Source: Pseudacidovorax sp. (GTDB lineage: Bacteria > Pseudomonadota > Gammaproteobacteria > Burkholderiales > Burkholderiaceae_C). From it: a DNA stretch of 64,000 bases. The notes under the pieces are model-generated. The model made no database searches. It saw only the letters and a program-made list of their open reading frames with translations, and was not told the DNA's origin. The number at the start of each line of letters is the position of its first letter. The stretch's first letter is position 1. A program made the translations under genes and the position numbers. Where the stretch lies: the NCBI RefSeq assembly GCF_017991995.1, contig NZ_JAGOPN010000001.1, positions 248,001 through 312,000 of the forward strand. Reading direction: 5' to 3'. Positions 24,893 to 35,060 of this stretch are shown in pieces.

Positions 24893-25891
24893 GTGCGTCG
24901 TTTTTTCGCCTCCCTGTTCCTGCTGGTCTTGCTGTCGGTGCTGGCCGTGGGCGGCTGGGCGCTCTGGTGGCTGCACCAGCCCCTGCGTCTGCCAGCGGCC
25001 AGCGTCGACCTCTCGGTCGAGCCCGGCACCACCCCGCGCGGCGTGGCACAGGCCGTGGCCGATGCCGGTGTGGCGGTCGATCCGCGGCTGCTCTATGCCT
25101 GGTTCCGTGTCTCGGGCAAGGACCGGCAGATCCGCGCCGGCAGCTACGAGATGGATGCCGGCGTCACGCCGCGCCTGCTGCTCGAGATCCTGGTGCGCGG
25201 CCGCGAGGCCACCCGCAGCGTGGTGCTGGTGGAGGGCTGGAACATCCGCCAGGTGCGCGCCGCGTTGGCCAAGGCCGAGATGCTCAAGCCCGAGACCGCC
25301 GCGCTCTCCGACGCCGACCTGATGGCGCGCCTGGGCCGGCCGGGCCAGCATCCGGAAGGCCGTTTCTTCCCCGACACCTACACCTATTCCAAGAACTCGA
25401 CGGACGTGGCGCTGCTGCAGCGCGCCCTGCGTGCCATGGACCGCAAGCTCGAGGCTGCCTGGGCCGCCCGCGCGCCCGACCTGCCGCTCAAGTCGCCCGA
25501 GGACGCGCTGATCCTCGCCAGCATCGTCGAGAAGGAAACCGGCAAGGCCAGCGACCGCGCCGAGGTGGCCGGCGTCTTCATCAACCGGCTGCGCGTCGGC
25601 ATGCCGCTGCAGACCGATCCCACCGTCATCTACGGCCTGGGCGACGCCTTCGACGGCAACCTGCGCAAGCGCGACCTGCAGACCGACACGCCCTGGAACA
25701 CCTACACGCGCCAGGGCCTGCCGCCCACGCCCATCGCGATGCCGGGCAAGGCCTCGCTGCTGGCGGCCGTGCAGCCGGCACGCACCAAGTCGCTGTACTT
25801 CGTGTCGCGCGGCGACGGCACCAGCCAGTTCAGCGAGACGCTCGACGCGCACAACCGCGCGGTCAACCAATACCAGCGGGGAGGGCGGTGA
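24893..25891 (+). CDS. mltG: Endolytic transglycosylase MltG
   Basis: Inner-membrane enzyme that cuts nascent glycan strands and sets their length. One N-terminal helix ([21 protein letters not shown]) anchors a LysM-like region and the YceG catalytic domain, with catalytic Glu213 in [16 protein letters not shown] and the family motifs [13 protein letters not shown] and [15 protein letters not shown] 24893 gives 332 residues, the normal size, directly before the anchor helix. An ATG at 24782 is in frame but would add about 37 Arg/Pro-rich residues and begin only 13 bases from the divergent ygfZ start. It is the first gene of an mltG-tmk-holB-pilZ-tatD operon. Confidence 0.93.
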   Translation: MRRFFASLFLLVLLSVLAVGGWALWWLHQPLRLPAASVDLSVEPGTTPRGVAQAVADAGVAVDPRLLYAWFRVSGKDRQIRAGSYEMDAGVTPRLLLEILVRGREATRSVVLVEGWNIRQVRAALAKAEMLKPETAALSDADLMARLGRPGQHPEGRFFPDTYTYSKNSTDVALLQRALRAMDRKLEAAWAARAPDLPLKSPEDALILASIVEKETGKASDRAEVAGVFINRLRVGMPLQTDPTVIYGLGDAFDGNLRKRDLQTDTPWNTYTRQGLPPTPIAMPGKASLLAAVQPARTKSLYFVSRGDGTSQFSETLDAHNRAVNQYQRGGR

Positions 25892-25893
25892 GC

Positions 25894-26544
25894 ATGGATC
25901 AGCAGGCGGGCCGGGGGCAGTTCATCAGCCTGGAGGGCATCGACGGCGCCGGCAAGTCCAGCCACCTCGATGCGATCGAGCGGCTGTTCGCTGCGGCCGG
26001 CCGCGAGGTCGTGCGCACGCGCGAGCCCGGCGGCACGCCGCTGGCCGAGTCGCTGCGCGCGCTGGTGCTGAACGAAGCCATGGACCCGCTCACCGAGTCG
26101 CTGCTGGTCTTTGCGGCCCGGCGCGACCATGTCGTGCAGGTGATCCAGCCGGCCCTGGCGCGCGGTGCCGTGGTGCTGTGCGACCGCTTCACCGATGCCA
26201 CCTTCGCCTACCAGGGCGCGGGCCGCGGCTTCGACCTCGCGGTGCTGCAGACGCTGGAGCGCTGGGTGCAGCAGCAGGAGGCCGGGTCGGCACTGCTGCA
26301 GCCCGGGCTCACGCTGTGGTTCGACCTGGCGCCCGAGGTCGCCGCGGAGCGCCTGGCCGGCGCCCGCATGCCCGACCGCTTCGAGGCCCAGCCGGCCGAG
26401 TTCTTCCGCCGCGTGCGCGAGGGCTACGCAAGGCGCGCCGCGGAAGAGCCCGGCCGCTTCGCCCGCATCGACGCCGACAGGGATCGCGAGGCTGTATGGG
26501 TGCAGGTCGAAGCCGCCCTGCAGGAGCGCGGATGGCTGAACTGA
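25894..26544 (+). CDS. tmk: Thymidylate kinase
   Basis: Cytoplasmic kinase of 216 residues converting dTMP to dTDP. The P-loop is [14 protein letters not shown], the nucleotide/substrate segments are [11 protein letters not shown] and [14 protein letters not shown], and the LID region is [13 protein letters not shown] 25894 starts two bases after the mltG stop; a GTG six bases earlier is an alternative. Its end overlaps the holB start by 13 bases, so the operon is translationally tight. Confidence 0.96.
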   Translation: MDQQAGRGQFISLEGIDGAGKSSHLDAIERLFAAAGREVVRTREPGGTPLAESLRALVLNEAMDPLTESLLVFAARRDHVVQVIQPALARGAVVLCDRFTDATFAYQGAGRGFDLAVLQTLERWVQQQEAGSALLQPGLTLWFDLAPEVAAERLAGARMPDRFEAQPAEFFRRVREGYARRAAEEPGRFARIDADRDREAVWVQVEAALQERGWLN

Positions 26545-27557
26545 ACGAGGCGCCCGCGCTCTCGCCCTGGCTGGCCCGCGCCCGCGACCAGCTGCTGCGC
26601 CAGCGCGGCCATGCGCTGCTGCTGCAGGGGCCGTCAGGCCTCGGCCAGTACGACTTGGCGCTGGCCCTGGCCGCCGCGTGGCTGTGTGAGCAGCCCACGG
26701 TGGAGGGCGCCTGCGGCCACTGCCCGAGCTGCCATGCCATCGCCGTGCGCACCCATGCCGACCTCGCGGTGCTGATGCCCGAGGTCGCCATGATGGAGCT
26801 GGGCTGGCCCATCGACGAAAAGGCCCAGGCCGAGATCGACGACAAGAAGCGCAAGCCCAGCCGCGAGATCCGCGTCGAGGCCATGCGCGACGCCGTGGGC
26901 TTTGCCCAGCGCACCAGCGGGCGCGGGCGCGGCAAGGTGGTACTGGTCTATCCGGCCGAGCGCATGAATGCCATCTCGGCCAATGCGCTGCTCAAGACGC
27001 TGGAGGAACCCGTCGGCGACGTGCGCTTCGTGCTCGCCACCGAGGCCGCCTGGCAACTGCTGCCCACCATCCGCAGCCGCTGCCAGGCCTTCACGCTGCC
27101 CTGGCCGGCCGAAGGCGAATCGGAAGCCTGGCTGGCGATGCAGGGCGTGCCGGCGGCCGAGGCCCATGCGCTCCTGCGGGCGGCAGGCGGCCGGCCCTCC
27201 GACGCGCTGCGCCTGGCGCGTGGCGGCACCTCGGCCAAGGCCTGGTCGCTGCTGCCGCAGGCCATGCGCCGCGGTGACGTCACGGCGCTGGCGGACCAGC
27301 CACCGCCCGCCGCCATCGACACGCTGCAGAAGCTCTGCCACGACCTGATGGCGGTGGCCGGCGGCGGGCAGCCCCGTTTCTTCGAGGCCGCCTCGCTGCC
27401 GGCACCGCCGTCGGCGCCGGTGCTGGCGCGCTGGTCGGCGTCGCTGCTCAAGGCGGCCCGCACCGCCGAGCATCCGTTCAACGCGGGGCTGATGATCGAG
27501 GCCCTGGTGAGCGAGGCGCAGGCCGCCCTAAACTCCCGCAGCCCCGAACGCCCATGA
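26532..27557 (+). CDS. holB: DNA polymerase III subunit delta'
   Basis: Clamp-loader subunit of 341 residues. The AAA+ core is clear ([67 protein letters not shown]) together with a Cys-rich zinc module ([12 protein letters not shown]). The Walker A lysine is replaced by Gln (GLGQYD), consistent with delta' being a non-hydrolysing clamp-loader subunit. A family-typical insertion with a charged stretch ([20 protein letters not shown]) precedes the sensor region. ATG 26532 lies inside the end of tmk and the stop overlaps the PilZ gene start as ATGA. Confidence 0.94.
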   Translation: MAELNEAPALSPWLARARDQLLRQRGHALLLQGPSGLGQYDLALALAAAWLCEQPTVEGACGHCPSCHAIAVRTHADLAVLMPEVAMMELGWPIDEKAQAEIDDKKRKPSREIRVEAMRDAVGFAQRTSGRGRGKVVLVYPAERMNAISANALLKTLEEPVGDVRFVLATEAAWQLLPTIRSRCQAFTLPWPAEGESEAWLAMQGVPAAEAHALLRAAGGRPSDALRLARGGTSAKAWSLLPQAMRRGDVTALADQPPPAAIDTLQKLCHDLMAVAGGGQPRFFEAASLPAPPSAPVLARWSASLLKAARTAEHPFNAGLMIEALVSEAQAALNSRSPERP

Positions 27558-27925
27558 ACGCGACCGCCGCCCCGTCCGCCCCGATCCCGCGGCCCAGCGT
27601 CATCCAGCTGGCCATCAAGGAGAAGGGCGCGCTGTACGCGGCCTACATCCCGCTGTTCGCCGATGGCGGCATCTTCATTCCCACCGCGCGCGAATACCGC
27701 CTCGGCGACGACGTCTACGTGCTGCTGACCCTGCCGGAGGATCCGCAGCGCTACCCGGTGGCCGGCAAGGTGGCGTGGATCACGCCGCCACAGGCTGCGG
27801 GCAACCGCTCGCCGGGCATCGGCATCCGCTTTCCGGGCGACGAGAAGTCGCGCCAGCTCAAGGCCCGCATCGAGGAGATCCTCGGCGCCAGCCTGGCCTC
27901 CGACCGGCCCACCCAGACCCTCTGA
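27554..27925 (+). CDS. pilZ: PilZ domain protein (type IV pilus biogenesis type)
   Basis: Protein of 123 residues with a PilZ fold in the conserved position between holB and tatD. Segments ALYAAYIPLFADGGIFIPT, VYVLLTLPEDPQRYPVAGKV and GIGIRFPGDE match the type IV pilus PilZ protein. It lacks the RxxxR arginine motif that binds c-di-GMP in other PilZ domains, as expected for this subtype, which acts through PilB and a FimX-like EAL protein. The start overlaps the holB stop by 4 bases. Confidence 0.9.
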   Translation: MNATAAPSAPIPRPSVIQLAIKEKGALYAAYIPLFADGGIFIPTAREYRLGDDVYVLLTLPEDPQRYPVAGKVAWITPPQAAGNRSPGIGIRFPGDEKSRQLKARIEEILGASLASDRPTQTL

Positions 27926-27979
27926 CGTGCCGGCCTCGCACGAGGCGCCGCGTCCCTTGCCTTCTTCTTCGCTTCGCCC

Positions 27980-28786
27980 ATGTTCGTCGACTCCCACTGC
28001 CACCTCACCGAGCCCTCGCTGCTGCCCGACATCGACCGCATCCGCGCCGACATGGCGCAGGCGCAGGTCGACCGCGCGCTGTGCATCTGCACCACGCTGG
28101 AGGAGTTCGAGGCCGTGCAGGGCCTGGCCGCGCGCTTCGACAACTTCTGGGCCAGCGTGGGCGTGCATCCGGACAACGAGGACGTGCGCGAGCCCGACGT
28201 GGACCTGCTGGTCGCGCTGTCGGCGCAGCCCAAGGTGGTGGCCATCGGCGAGACCGGCCTGGACTACTACCAGATGGACGCCCGCAAGGGCGGCCGCACC
28301 GTGGCCGACCTGGACTGGCAGCGCGAGCGCTTCCGTGTGCACATCCGCGCCGCGCAGCGGGTGGCCAAGCCGCTGGTGATCCACACGCGCGAAGCCTCGG
28401 CGGACACGCTGGCCATCCTGCGCGAGGAAGGCGAGGACGGCCGCGAGGGCGCCGCCGGCGGCGTCTTCCATTGCTTCACCGAGACGGCCGAGGTGGCCCG
28501 CGCCGCGCTCGACCTGGGCTTCTACATCTCCTTCTCGGGCATCCTGACCTTCAAGAACGCCCAGCACCTGCGCGATGTGGCCGCCTTCGTGCCCATGGAC
28601 CGCGTGCTGATCGAGACCGACAGCCCCTACCTGGCGCCCGTGCCCTATCGCGGCAAGACCAACAACCCGTCGTACGTGCCCTACGTGGCCAAGCAGATCG
28701 CCGAGCTGCGTGGCATGACGGTCGAGGCGGTCGCCGAGGTCACCAGCCGCAACTTCGAACAGCTTTTCAAGGTCCACGCCCAATGA
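27980..28786 (+). CDS. tatD: TatD family metal-dependent hydrolase
   Basis: Cytoplasmic metal-dependent deoxyribonuclease-type hydrolase of 268 residues. Metal-binding motifs are in order: FVDSHCHLTE at the N-terminus, GETGLDYYQ, VIHTREASAD, VFHCFTE and the terminal IETDSPYLAPVPYRGK. The length and motif spacing are typical for TatD/YcfH. It lies 54 bases after pilZ in the usual order and its stop overlaps the ankyrin gene start as ATGA. Confidence 0.95.
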   Translation: MFVDSHCHLTEPSLLPDIDRIRADMAQAQVDRALCICTTLEEFEAVQGLAARFDNFWASVGVHPDNEDVREPDVDLLVALSAQPKVVAIGETGLDYYQMDARKGGRTVADLDWQRERFRVHIRAAQRVAKPLVIHTREASADTLAILREEGEDGREGAAGGVFHCFTETAEVARAALDLGFYISFSGILTFKNAQHLRDVAAFVPMDRVLIETDSPYLAPVPYRGKTNNPSYVPYVAKQIAELRGMTVEAVAEVTSRNFEQLFKVHAQ

Positions 28787-29472
28787 GCCTTCCTGCCCGC
28801 GCCTCCATCGCTCGCCGCACCCTGTTCGCCTTCGCGGCGGCACTGGCCGCGGCCTCCTGCGCCACGGCCAGCCCCAGCGACGACTTCTTCCGTGCCGTCA
28901 TCAGCGACAACCCCGGCGCAGTGGAGCGGCTGCTCAAGCAGGGCTTCGACCCGAACGGCCGCGATCCCAAGGGCCAGACCGGTCTGCTCCTGGCGCTGCG
29001 CGAGCCTTCGCCGCGCGTGGCCAAGGTGCTCATCGCTTCGCCGCGCGTCAACGTCGACGCCACCAACGCCAGTGACGAGACGCCGCTGATGATGGCGGCG
29101 CTCAAGGGCCAGCGGGAGTACGTCGACCTGCTGCTGGCCCGCGACGCGGCCGTCAACAAGCCAGGCTGGGCGCCGCTGCACTACGCGGCCACCAACGGAC
29201 ACATCTCGATCATGAAGCAACTGCTGGAGCAGCATGCCTTCATCGACGCGCAGTCGCCCAACGGCACCACGCCGCTCATGATGGCCGCCATGTACGGCTC
29301 TGCCGAGGCCGTGAAGCTGCTGCTGGACGAGGGTGCCGACATCGCCATGAAGAACCAGCTGGGCATGACCGCGCTGGACTTCGCCAAGCGGGGCAACCGT
29401 CCCGACGCGGTCGAAATGCTTACTCGCGCGCAGCAACTCAAGCCCCGTCCGGCGGGCGCCGGCAAGTGGTGA
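28783..29472 (+). CDS. Exported ankyrin-repeat protein
   Basis: Protein of 229 residues with a signal (TLFAFAAALAAASCATASP) that contains a lipobox-like AASC, so it may be a periplasmic lipoprotein. It is followed by about five ankyrin repeats between residues 40 and 215, for example DETPLMMAALKGQREYVDLL, WAPLHYAATNGHISIMKQLL and TTPLMMAAMYGSAEAVKLLL. Ankyrin repeats mediate protein binding; the partner is unknown. Its start overlaps the tatD stop as ATGA, so it is the last gene of the mltG operon here. Confidence 0.87.
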   Translation: MSLPARASIARRTLFAFAAALAAASCATASPSDDFFRAVISDNPGAVERLLKQGFDPNGRDPKGQTGLLLALREPSPRVAKVLIASPRVNVDATNASDETPLMMAALKGQREYVDLLLARDAAVNKPGWAPLHYAATNGHISIMKQLLEQHAFIDAQSPNGTTPLMMAAMYGSAEAVKLLLDEGADIAMKNQLGMTALDFAKRGNRPDAVEMLTRAQQLKPRPAGAGKW

Positions 29473-29678
29473 AAGGCCGCTCCTAGAACTTTCGGATTCA
29501 ACGCTTCGCCGGGCTGACAAGCCCCGTTCGAAAGTGCTTGCAAGCGTGCGGCAAGCGATGGCCCAATGCCCGCGTAACGTCCCGTTTCAAGGTGACATCG
29601 GGCGTGCGGCTTGACGGCCGTGCCGCCACGATGTCGCCCTGTCCTGCGGCCCGGGCGTGGGGCCGCCGTCCAGTGTCT

Positions 29679-31685
29679 ATGAGTTCCCTTTCCGTCTCTG
29701 CTCCGGCCATGCATGCCGAGCACCTCGACGCGGCCGAGTTGCGTCGGATGGTGCGGCACGACCAGATGGTCGCCGTGCGCCACAGCGTGCTGGCCGCCAT
29801 TCCCATCAATGCCGTGCTGACCGTGGCAGCGTTGCTCATGGCCTACAGCGGTGGCGAGCTGGCCATGGGCGTGGTGTGGGCGATGCTGTCTGCCCTTGTC
29901 AACATCACGCGCGCCATCGTGTGTCGCCTGCCCTACCGCGGGCCCCAGGACGCACCATCGGGCGAACCAGCGGCGCCCGCGCTGAGCGGGCGCTGGTGGC
30001 GCACGCGCAGCGTCGAATGGCACCTGCGCGCCGCGACGCTGCTGGGGCTGTGCTCGGGCCTGGTTTGGGCCATGGTCCCGCTGCTGTGCGACGGCTACAC
30101 CTCGCCGCAGACCCTCTTCTACCTCACGGTGGTGTGCGGCATCACCGCAGGCTCGGTCACCTATGGCATTGCGTATGCGTGGGTGCCCATCTTCTTCATC
30201 ACGCCGGCGTTGCTGTCGGTGGCGGCCTGCCTGTTGGTGGCCGGCGGCTTCGAGCGGCAGATGCTCGCGCTGATGGTGTTCGTCTACCTGGCCGCGCTGA
30301 TCCGCAGCGGCGTGCAGAGCGAAGCCGCCTTCAAGCGCGGCAGCCGGCTCAAGAACGAGGCCACCGCCATGGCGGACCGCCTGCGCCAGGCCCACGAGTC
30401 GTCGCAGGCGGCGGCGCGGGAGCTGGAGTTCCGCGCGATGCACGACCCGCTCACGCGGCTGTTCAATCGCGACGGCTTTGCCGATGCGGCGGGCCGGCGC
30501 CTCGCAGCGGCCGGCGAGCGCGAGCAGTGCCTGCTGATGCTGGACCTGGATGGCTTCAAGGCCATCAACGACGTGTTCGGCCATGGGGTGGGCGACCGCG
30601 TGCTGCAGGACGTGGGCCGCTGGCTCAGTAAGGAGCTGGAGCGGCTCGACGCCGTGGTGGGCCGATGGGGCGGCGACGAGTTCGTGGTGCTCTACGACGT
30701 GCCCGGCTCCGCGCAATCGCCCGAGCAACTGGCGCGGCTGCTGACGCAGCGCATTCCGCAGGCCAGCGTGATGGAAGGCGGCCAACTGGGGGTAAGCGTG
30801 GGCCTGTGCGTCGGGCGCGGCCTGGGCGTGATGGACATGCTCACCTTCGCGGACGAGGCGCTCTACAGCGCCAAGCGGGCGGGAGGCGACAGCTTCCGCT
30901 TCTTCGACCATGGACTGCAGCAGGCGTTGATGGTGCGCCGCGATGTGGAGCGCGACCTTGGCATGGGGCTGGAGACGGGCGGCGTCGTGCTGTGGTACCA
31001 GCCCATCTTCACTGCGGGCGGCGAGCTGCACAGCTTCGAGGCCCTGCTGCGCTGGCTGCATCCGCGCCACGGCTGGGTCTCGCCCGAGCAGATCGTGCAT
31101 GCCGCGGCGGCCACGGGCCTGGCGCGGCGGCTGCTGAACCATGTGCTAACCCAAGTGTGCCTGGCCGCGCGCCAGCTCGATGCCGCCGGCATGGGCCATC
31201 TGCCGCTGGCGGTGAACGTCTCGCCGCGCGAGATGGCGCACCTGGACGTGGACGACCTGGTGCTCGACACGCTGCAGCGCCATGGCGTGCCGCCGCGGCG
31301 CCTGCAGCTGGAGATCACCGAGGAGGTGGCCCTCAACGCCGAGAGCACGCAGGGCAAGCTCGCGCGGCTGGCCGCCGCGGGCGTGGCGATTTCCATCGAC
31401 GACTTCGGCGTGGGCTATTCCTCGCTGGCCTCGCTGCGCGGCGACCATGTGCGGCAGGTGAAGATCGACCGCAGCTTCATCTCGGGCCTGGATGCCTCGC
31501 GTGACAACCGCCTGCTGGTGGGCACCATCCTGCAGATGGGCCGCTCGCTGGGCATCGACGTCGTGGCGGAGGGCGTGGAGCGGGTGGAGGAGCTGATGGC
31601 CCTGCGCGCGCTGCAATGCCCGCTGATGCAGGGCTACCACCTCTGCCGCCCGGCGCCGCTGGACGAGATCGTCCACACGCGCTGA
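29679..31685 (+). CDS. Membrane GGDEF-EAL bifunctional c-di-GMP enzyme
   Basis: Inner-membrane regulator of 668 residues. The N-terminal 220 residues contain about five hydrophobic helices (SVLAAIPINAVLTVAALLMA, FYLTVVCGITAGSVTYGIAY, FFITPALLSVAACLLVAGGF). The diguanylate cyclase domain keeps GGDEF at 331-335 and the phosphodiesterase domain keeps EAL at 454-456 in FEALLRW, with NVSPREM, EITEEV, DDFGVGYSSL and VVAEGVE also intact, so both activities are possible. ATG 29679 is preferred; an ATG at 29709 and an open upstream frame are alternatives. About 205 bases before the start hold its promoter; I see no sigma-28 signature there. Confidence 0.92.
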   Translation: MSSLSVSAPAMHAEHLDAAELRRMVRHDQMVAVRHSVLAAIPINAVLTVAALLMAYSGGELAMGVVWAMLSALVNITRAIVCRLPYRGPQDAPSGEPAAPALSGRWWRTRSVEWHLRAATLLGLCSGLVWAMVPLLCDGYTSPQTLFYLTVVCGITAGSVTYGIAYAWVPIFFITPALLSVAACLLVAGGFERQMLALMVFVYLAALIRSGVQSEAAFKRGSRLKNEATAMADRLRQAHESSQAAARELEFRAMHDPLTRLFNRDGFADAAGRRLAAAGEREQCLLMLDLDGFKAINDVFGHGVGDRVLQDVGRWLSKELERLDAVVGRWGGDEFVVLYDVPGSAQSPEQLARLLTQRIPQASVMEGGQLGVSVGLCVGRGLGVMDMLTFADEALYSAKRAGGDSFRFFDHGLQQALMVRRDVERDLGMGLETGGVVLWYQPIFTAGGELHSFEALLRWLHPRHGWVSPEQIVHAAAATGLARRLLNHVLTQVCLAARQLDAAGMGHLPLAVNVSPREMAHLDVDDLVLDTLQRHGVPPRRLQLEITEEVALNAESTQGKLARLAAAGVAISIDDFGVGYSSLASLRGDHVRQVKIDRSFISGLDASRDNRLLVGTILQMGRSLGIDVVAEGVERVEELMALRALQCPLMQGYHLCRPAPLDEIVHTR

Positions 31686-31712
31686 GCCGCGGCGCCCGCA
31701 GCAGCGCCTGTC

Positions 31713-34379
31713 TCAGGTGCCGGCCGCGGCCAGCAGCCGCCGCGCCGCCGTCGCGATGGCGGCGGCGTCCACGCCGAAGAAGTCGCGCAGCGCGGCCCGC
31801 GTGTCGCTGCGGCCGAAGCCATCGGTGCCCAGCGTGAGGTAGCGCCGGCCCTCGGGCACGTAGGCGCGGATGGACTCCGGCACGGCGCGCACATAGTCGG
31901 TGGCGGCGATCACCGGGCCTTCGCTGGCCGCCAGCAGGCGGGTGATGAAGGGCTCGATGCGCACGGCCGCAGCCTCGCTGGTCAGCAGCCGCGCCTCGCA
32001 GGCCAGGCCCTCGCGCGACAGCTCGCTCCAACTGGTGATGCTGAACACCGTGGCCTCGATGCCCTCCATGGACAGCGCCTGCGCGGCCTTGACCACCTCG
32101 GGGAGGATGGCGCCCGAGCCCAGCAGCGTCACGCGCCGCGTGGGCGCCGGTGCGCCTTCCGGCCGCTGCCAGCCGTCGTACCGCCAGCCGCCGCGCAGCA
32201 GGTCCTCGTGCGCACTCTCGGGCACGTCGGGCTGGGCGTAGTTCTCGTTCATCAGCGTGATGTAGTGGAAGACGTCCCGCTGCTCCACCAGCATCTCCCG
32301 CATGCCGGCATCGACGATCACGGCCATCTCGCCGGCGAAGGCCGGGTCCCACGCGCGGCAGTTGGGAATGGTGGCCGCCACCAGATGGCTGCTGCCGTCC
32401 TGGTGCTGCAGGCCCTCGCCGCCCAGCGTGGTGCGGCCGGACGTCGCGCCCAGCAGGAAGCCGCGCGCCCGCTGGTCGGCCGCGGCCCAGATGGCGTCGC
32501 CCACGCGCTGGAAGCCGAACATCGAGTAGTAGATGTAGAAGGGCAGCATGGCCAGGCCGTGCACGCTGTAGCTGGTGGCCGCGGCCGTCCAGCTGGCGAT
32601 GGCGCCGGCCTCGCTGATGCCTTCCTCCAGGATCTGGCCGTCGATGGCCTCGCGGTAGCTCAGCACCGAGCCGATGTCCTCCGGCGCATAGCGTTGGCCC
32701 ACGCTGCTGTAGATGCCCACCTGCTTGAACAGGTTGGCCATGCCGAAGGTGCGCGCCTCGTCGGCCACGATGGGCACGATGCGCGGGCCCAGTTCGCCGT
32801 CCTTGAGCAGGTTGCCCAGCAGGCGCACGAAGGCCATGGTGGTGCTCATCTCCTTGCCGGCGGCCTCGGTGGCGAAGCGGGCGTAGCTTTCGAGCGGCGG
32901 CACCGGCAGCGTGGCGCAGTCGGTGCGGCGCTGGGGCAGGGCGCCGCCCAATGCGGCACGGCGCTCGCGCAGGTAGCGCATCTCGGGGCTGTCTTCGGCC
33001 GGCTTGTAGAAGGCCAGCGAGGTGGCCTGTTCATCGCTCAAGGGCAGGTTGAAGCGGTTGCGGAAGCCGATCAGGTCGGCCTCGTCCAGCTTCTTCTGCG
33101 AGTGCGTGGTCATCCTGCCCTGACCCGCCGTGCCCATGCCGTAGCCCTTCTTGGTGTGGGCCAGGATTACCGTTGGCTGGCCGCGATGCGCGGCGGCAGC
33201 GGCATAGGCGGCGTGGATCTTTACCAGGTCGTGGCCGCCGCGCTTCAGACGATCGATCTGCTCGTCCGTCATGCCCTGGGCCAGGCGCTGCAAGGCCTCG
33301 TTCTGGCCGAAGAAATGGTCGCGGTTGAAGCGGCCGTCCTTGGCGGCGAAGGTCTGCATCTGGCCGTCCACCGTCTCGGCGAAGGCGCGCAGCAGGGCGC
33401 CGTCAGTGTCGCGGGCGAACAGGCCGTCCCAGTCGCTGCCCCAGACCAGCTTGACCACGTTCCAGCCGGCGCCGGCAAAGAGCTTTTCCAGCTCGTCGAT
33501 GATGCGGCCGTTGCCGCGCACCGGGCCGTCCAGGCGCTGCAGGTTGCAGTTGACCACCCACACCAGGTTGTCCAGCTTCTCGCGTGCGGCCAGCGTCAGG
33601 GCGCTCATGGACTCGGGCTCGTCCATCTCGCCGTCGCCGAAGAAGCCCCAGACCTTGCGGCCCCCGCAGTCCAGCAACCCGCGGTGCGTCAGGTAGCGCA
33701 TGAAGCGCGCGTGGTAGATGGCGCTGATCGGCCCGATGCCCATGGAGCCGGTCGGGAACTGCCAGAAGTCCGGCATCAGCCACGGGTGCGGATAGCTCGA
33801 CAGGCCCCGGGCGCCATTGATCGGCGCGGTGATCTCCTGGCGGTAGTGGGCCAGGTCGTTTTCGCTCAGGCGGCCTTCGAGGAAGGCGCGGGCATACACG
33901 CCGGGCGCGCTGTGCGGCTGGAAGAACACCAAGTCGCCCCCGTGCACGTCGGTCCGGCCGTGGAAGAAGTGGTGGAAGCCCGTCTCGAAAAGATCGGCCG
34001 CGCTGGCATAGCTGGCGATGTGGCCGCCCAGCTCCCCATAGGCCTGGTTGGCGCGCACCACCATCGCCAGCGCGTTCCAGCGCATCAGTGAGCCGATGCG
34101 CTCCTCGATGGCCAGGTCGCCGGGGAAGGGCGGCTGGCGATCCACCGGCACGGTGTTGGCATAGGGCGTGGCCAGCTCCGGTTGCCAGCCGATGCGCTGG
34201 GCGCGCGCCAGGCGGGCCAGCTCATCCAGCATCCAGCGGGCGCGCTCGGGGCCATGGGCATGCACCAGCGCGACGAAGGCCTCGCGCCATTCGGCGGTCT
34301 CGACGGGGTCGGCGTCGGCGGCACTGGAGTCGGCGGCGGCGAGGGTCAGCAATTGCGCGGCGGGGATGGAGGCATTCAT
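31713..34379 (-). CDS. Homodimeric pyruvate-dehydrogenase-E1-like 2-oxoacid dehydrogenase
   Basis: Thiamin-diphosphate enzyme of 888 residues with the AceE/homodimeric E1 architecture. The TPP motif is FFGDGEMDEPES to NCNLQRLDG, and AceE landmarks include PHPWLMPDFWQFPTGSMG, KGYGMGTAGQGRMTTHSQ and GLQHQDGSSHLVA. The housekeeping PDH genes normally include aceF and lpd, which are absent here. Instead an Lrp/AsnC regulator diverges from it, as in the MdeR/MdeB system of Pseudomonas putida, where the E1 homologue oxidises 2-oxobutyrate from methionine. I therefore read it as a specialised 2-oxoacid dehydrogenase (inference), with true AceE as the alternative. ATG 34379 begins MNASIPAAQL. Confidence 0.88.
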   Translation of the reverse strand: MNASIPAAQLLTLAAADSSAADADPVETAEWREAFVALVHAHGPERARWMLDELARLARAQRIGWQPELATPYANTVPVDRQPPFPGDLAIEERIGSLMRWNALAMVVRANQAYGELGGHIASYASAADLFETGFHHFFHGRTDVHGGDLVFFQPHSAPGVYARAFLEGRLSENDLAHYRQEITAPINGARGLSSYPHPWLMPDFWQFPTGSMGIGPISAIYHARFMRYLTHRGLLDCGGRKVWGFFGDGEMDEPESMSALTLAAREKLDNLVWVVNCNLQRLDGPVRGNGRIIDELEKLFAGAGWNVVKLVWGSDWDGLFARDTDGALLRAFAETVDGQMQTFAAKDGRFNRDHFFGQNEALQRLAQGMTDEQIDRLKRGGHDLVKIHAAYAAAAAHRGQPTVILAHTKKGYGMGTAGQGRMTTHSQKKLDEADLIGFRNRFNLPLSDEQATSLAFYKPAEDSPEMRYLRERRAALGGALPQRRTDCATLPVPPLESYARFATEAAGKEMSTTMAFVRLLGNLLKDGELGPRIVPIVADEARTFGMANLFKQVGIYSSVGQRYAPEDIGSVLSYREAIDGQILEEGISEAGAIASWTAAATSYSVHGLAMLPFYIYYSMFGFQRVGDAIWAAADQRARGFLLGATSGRTTLGGEGLQHQDGSSHLVAATIPNCRAWDPAFAGEMAVIVDAGMREMLVEQRDVFHYITLMNENYAQPDVPESAHEDLLRGGWRYDGWQRPEGAPAPTRRVTLLGSGAILPEVVKAAQALSMEGIEATVFSITSWSELSREGLACEARLLTSEAAAVRIEPFITRLLAASEGPVIAATDYVRAVPESIRAYVPEGRRYLTLGTDGFGRSDTRAALRDFFGVDAAAIATAARRLLAAAGT

Positions 34380-34481
34380 GCTCGGCACTTTAGGCAGGCA
34401 GGCGGCAAATGTGCTGTCGGAATCGGGCGCGTCGACCCGGAGGCTGCGGCATAAACTGCCGCCGAACAGCTTGGATGCCGC

Positions 34482-34958
34482 ATGAATAACTTTCCACTCG
34501 ACACCACGGACCTGCGCATCCTCGACGAGTTGCAGCGCGACGGCAGCCTGTCGAACGTGGAGCTGGCCCGGCGCGTGCATCTGTCGCCCTCGCCGTGTCT
34601 GGCGCGCGTGAAGGCGCTGGAGGCCGCGGGCGTCATCGCCCGCTATGTGGCGCTGTGCAGCGCGCCGGCCCTCGGCCTGGGCCTGAACGTGTTCATCTCC
34701 ATCAGCCTGCGCACGCAGAGCAAGGAGGCGCTGGCGTCCTTCGAACGCCGCATCGCCGAGCATGAGGAGGTGATGGAGTGCTACCTCATGACGGGCGACA
34801 GCGACTACCTGATCCGCGTCGCCGTGGCCGACATGGCGGCACTGGAGCGCTTCATCCTGGAGCAGCTCACGCCGATCCCCGGTGTCGAGAAGATCCGCTC
34901 CAGCTTTGCGTTGAAGCAGGTTCGCTACAAGACCGCACTGCCCCTGCCGCGGCATTGA
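34482..34958 (+). CDS. Lrp/AsnC family transcriptional regulator
   Basis: DNA-binding feast/famine regulator of 158 residues. The N-terminal winged helix is [20 protein letters not shown] with the recognition part [19 protein letters not shown]; a RAM effector domain follows ([20 protein letters not shown]). It diverges from the 2-oxoacid dehydrogenase gene over a 102-base gap that contains a GCGGCA/TGCCGC inverted repeat (34446-34462), so it most likely controls that gene in response to an amino acid. The effector is unknown. Confidence 0.92.
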   Translation: MNNFPLDTTDLRILDELQRDGSLSNVELARRVHLSPSPCLARVKALEAAGVIARYVALCSAPALGLGLNVFISISLRTQSKEALASFERRIAEHEEVMECYLMTGDSDYLIRVAVADMAALERFILEQLTPIPGVEKIRSSFALKQVRYKTALPLPRH

Positions 34959-35060
34959 CCGGGGCGGCCTGCAAGGCCGGCCTGGGGGTTTAAGTCGTGC
35001 CTAAGCGATGGCTTCCACAGTCACGCCATCGCAACTCGACACGCAGCCAGGAGGCTCACC

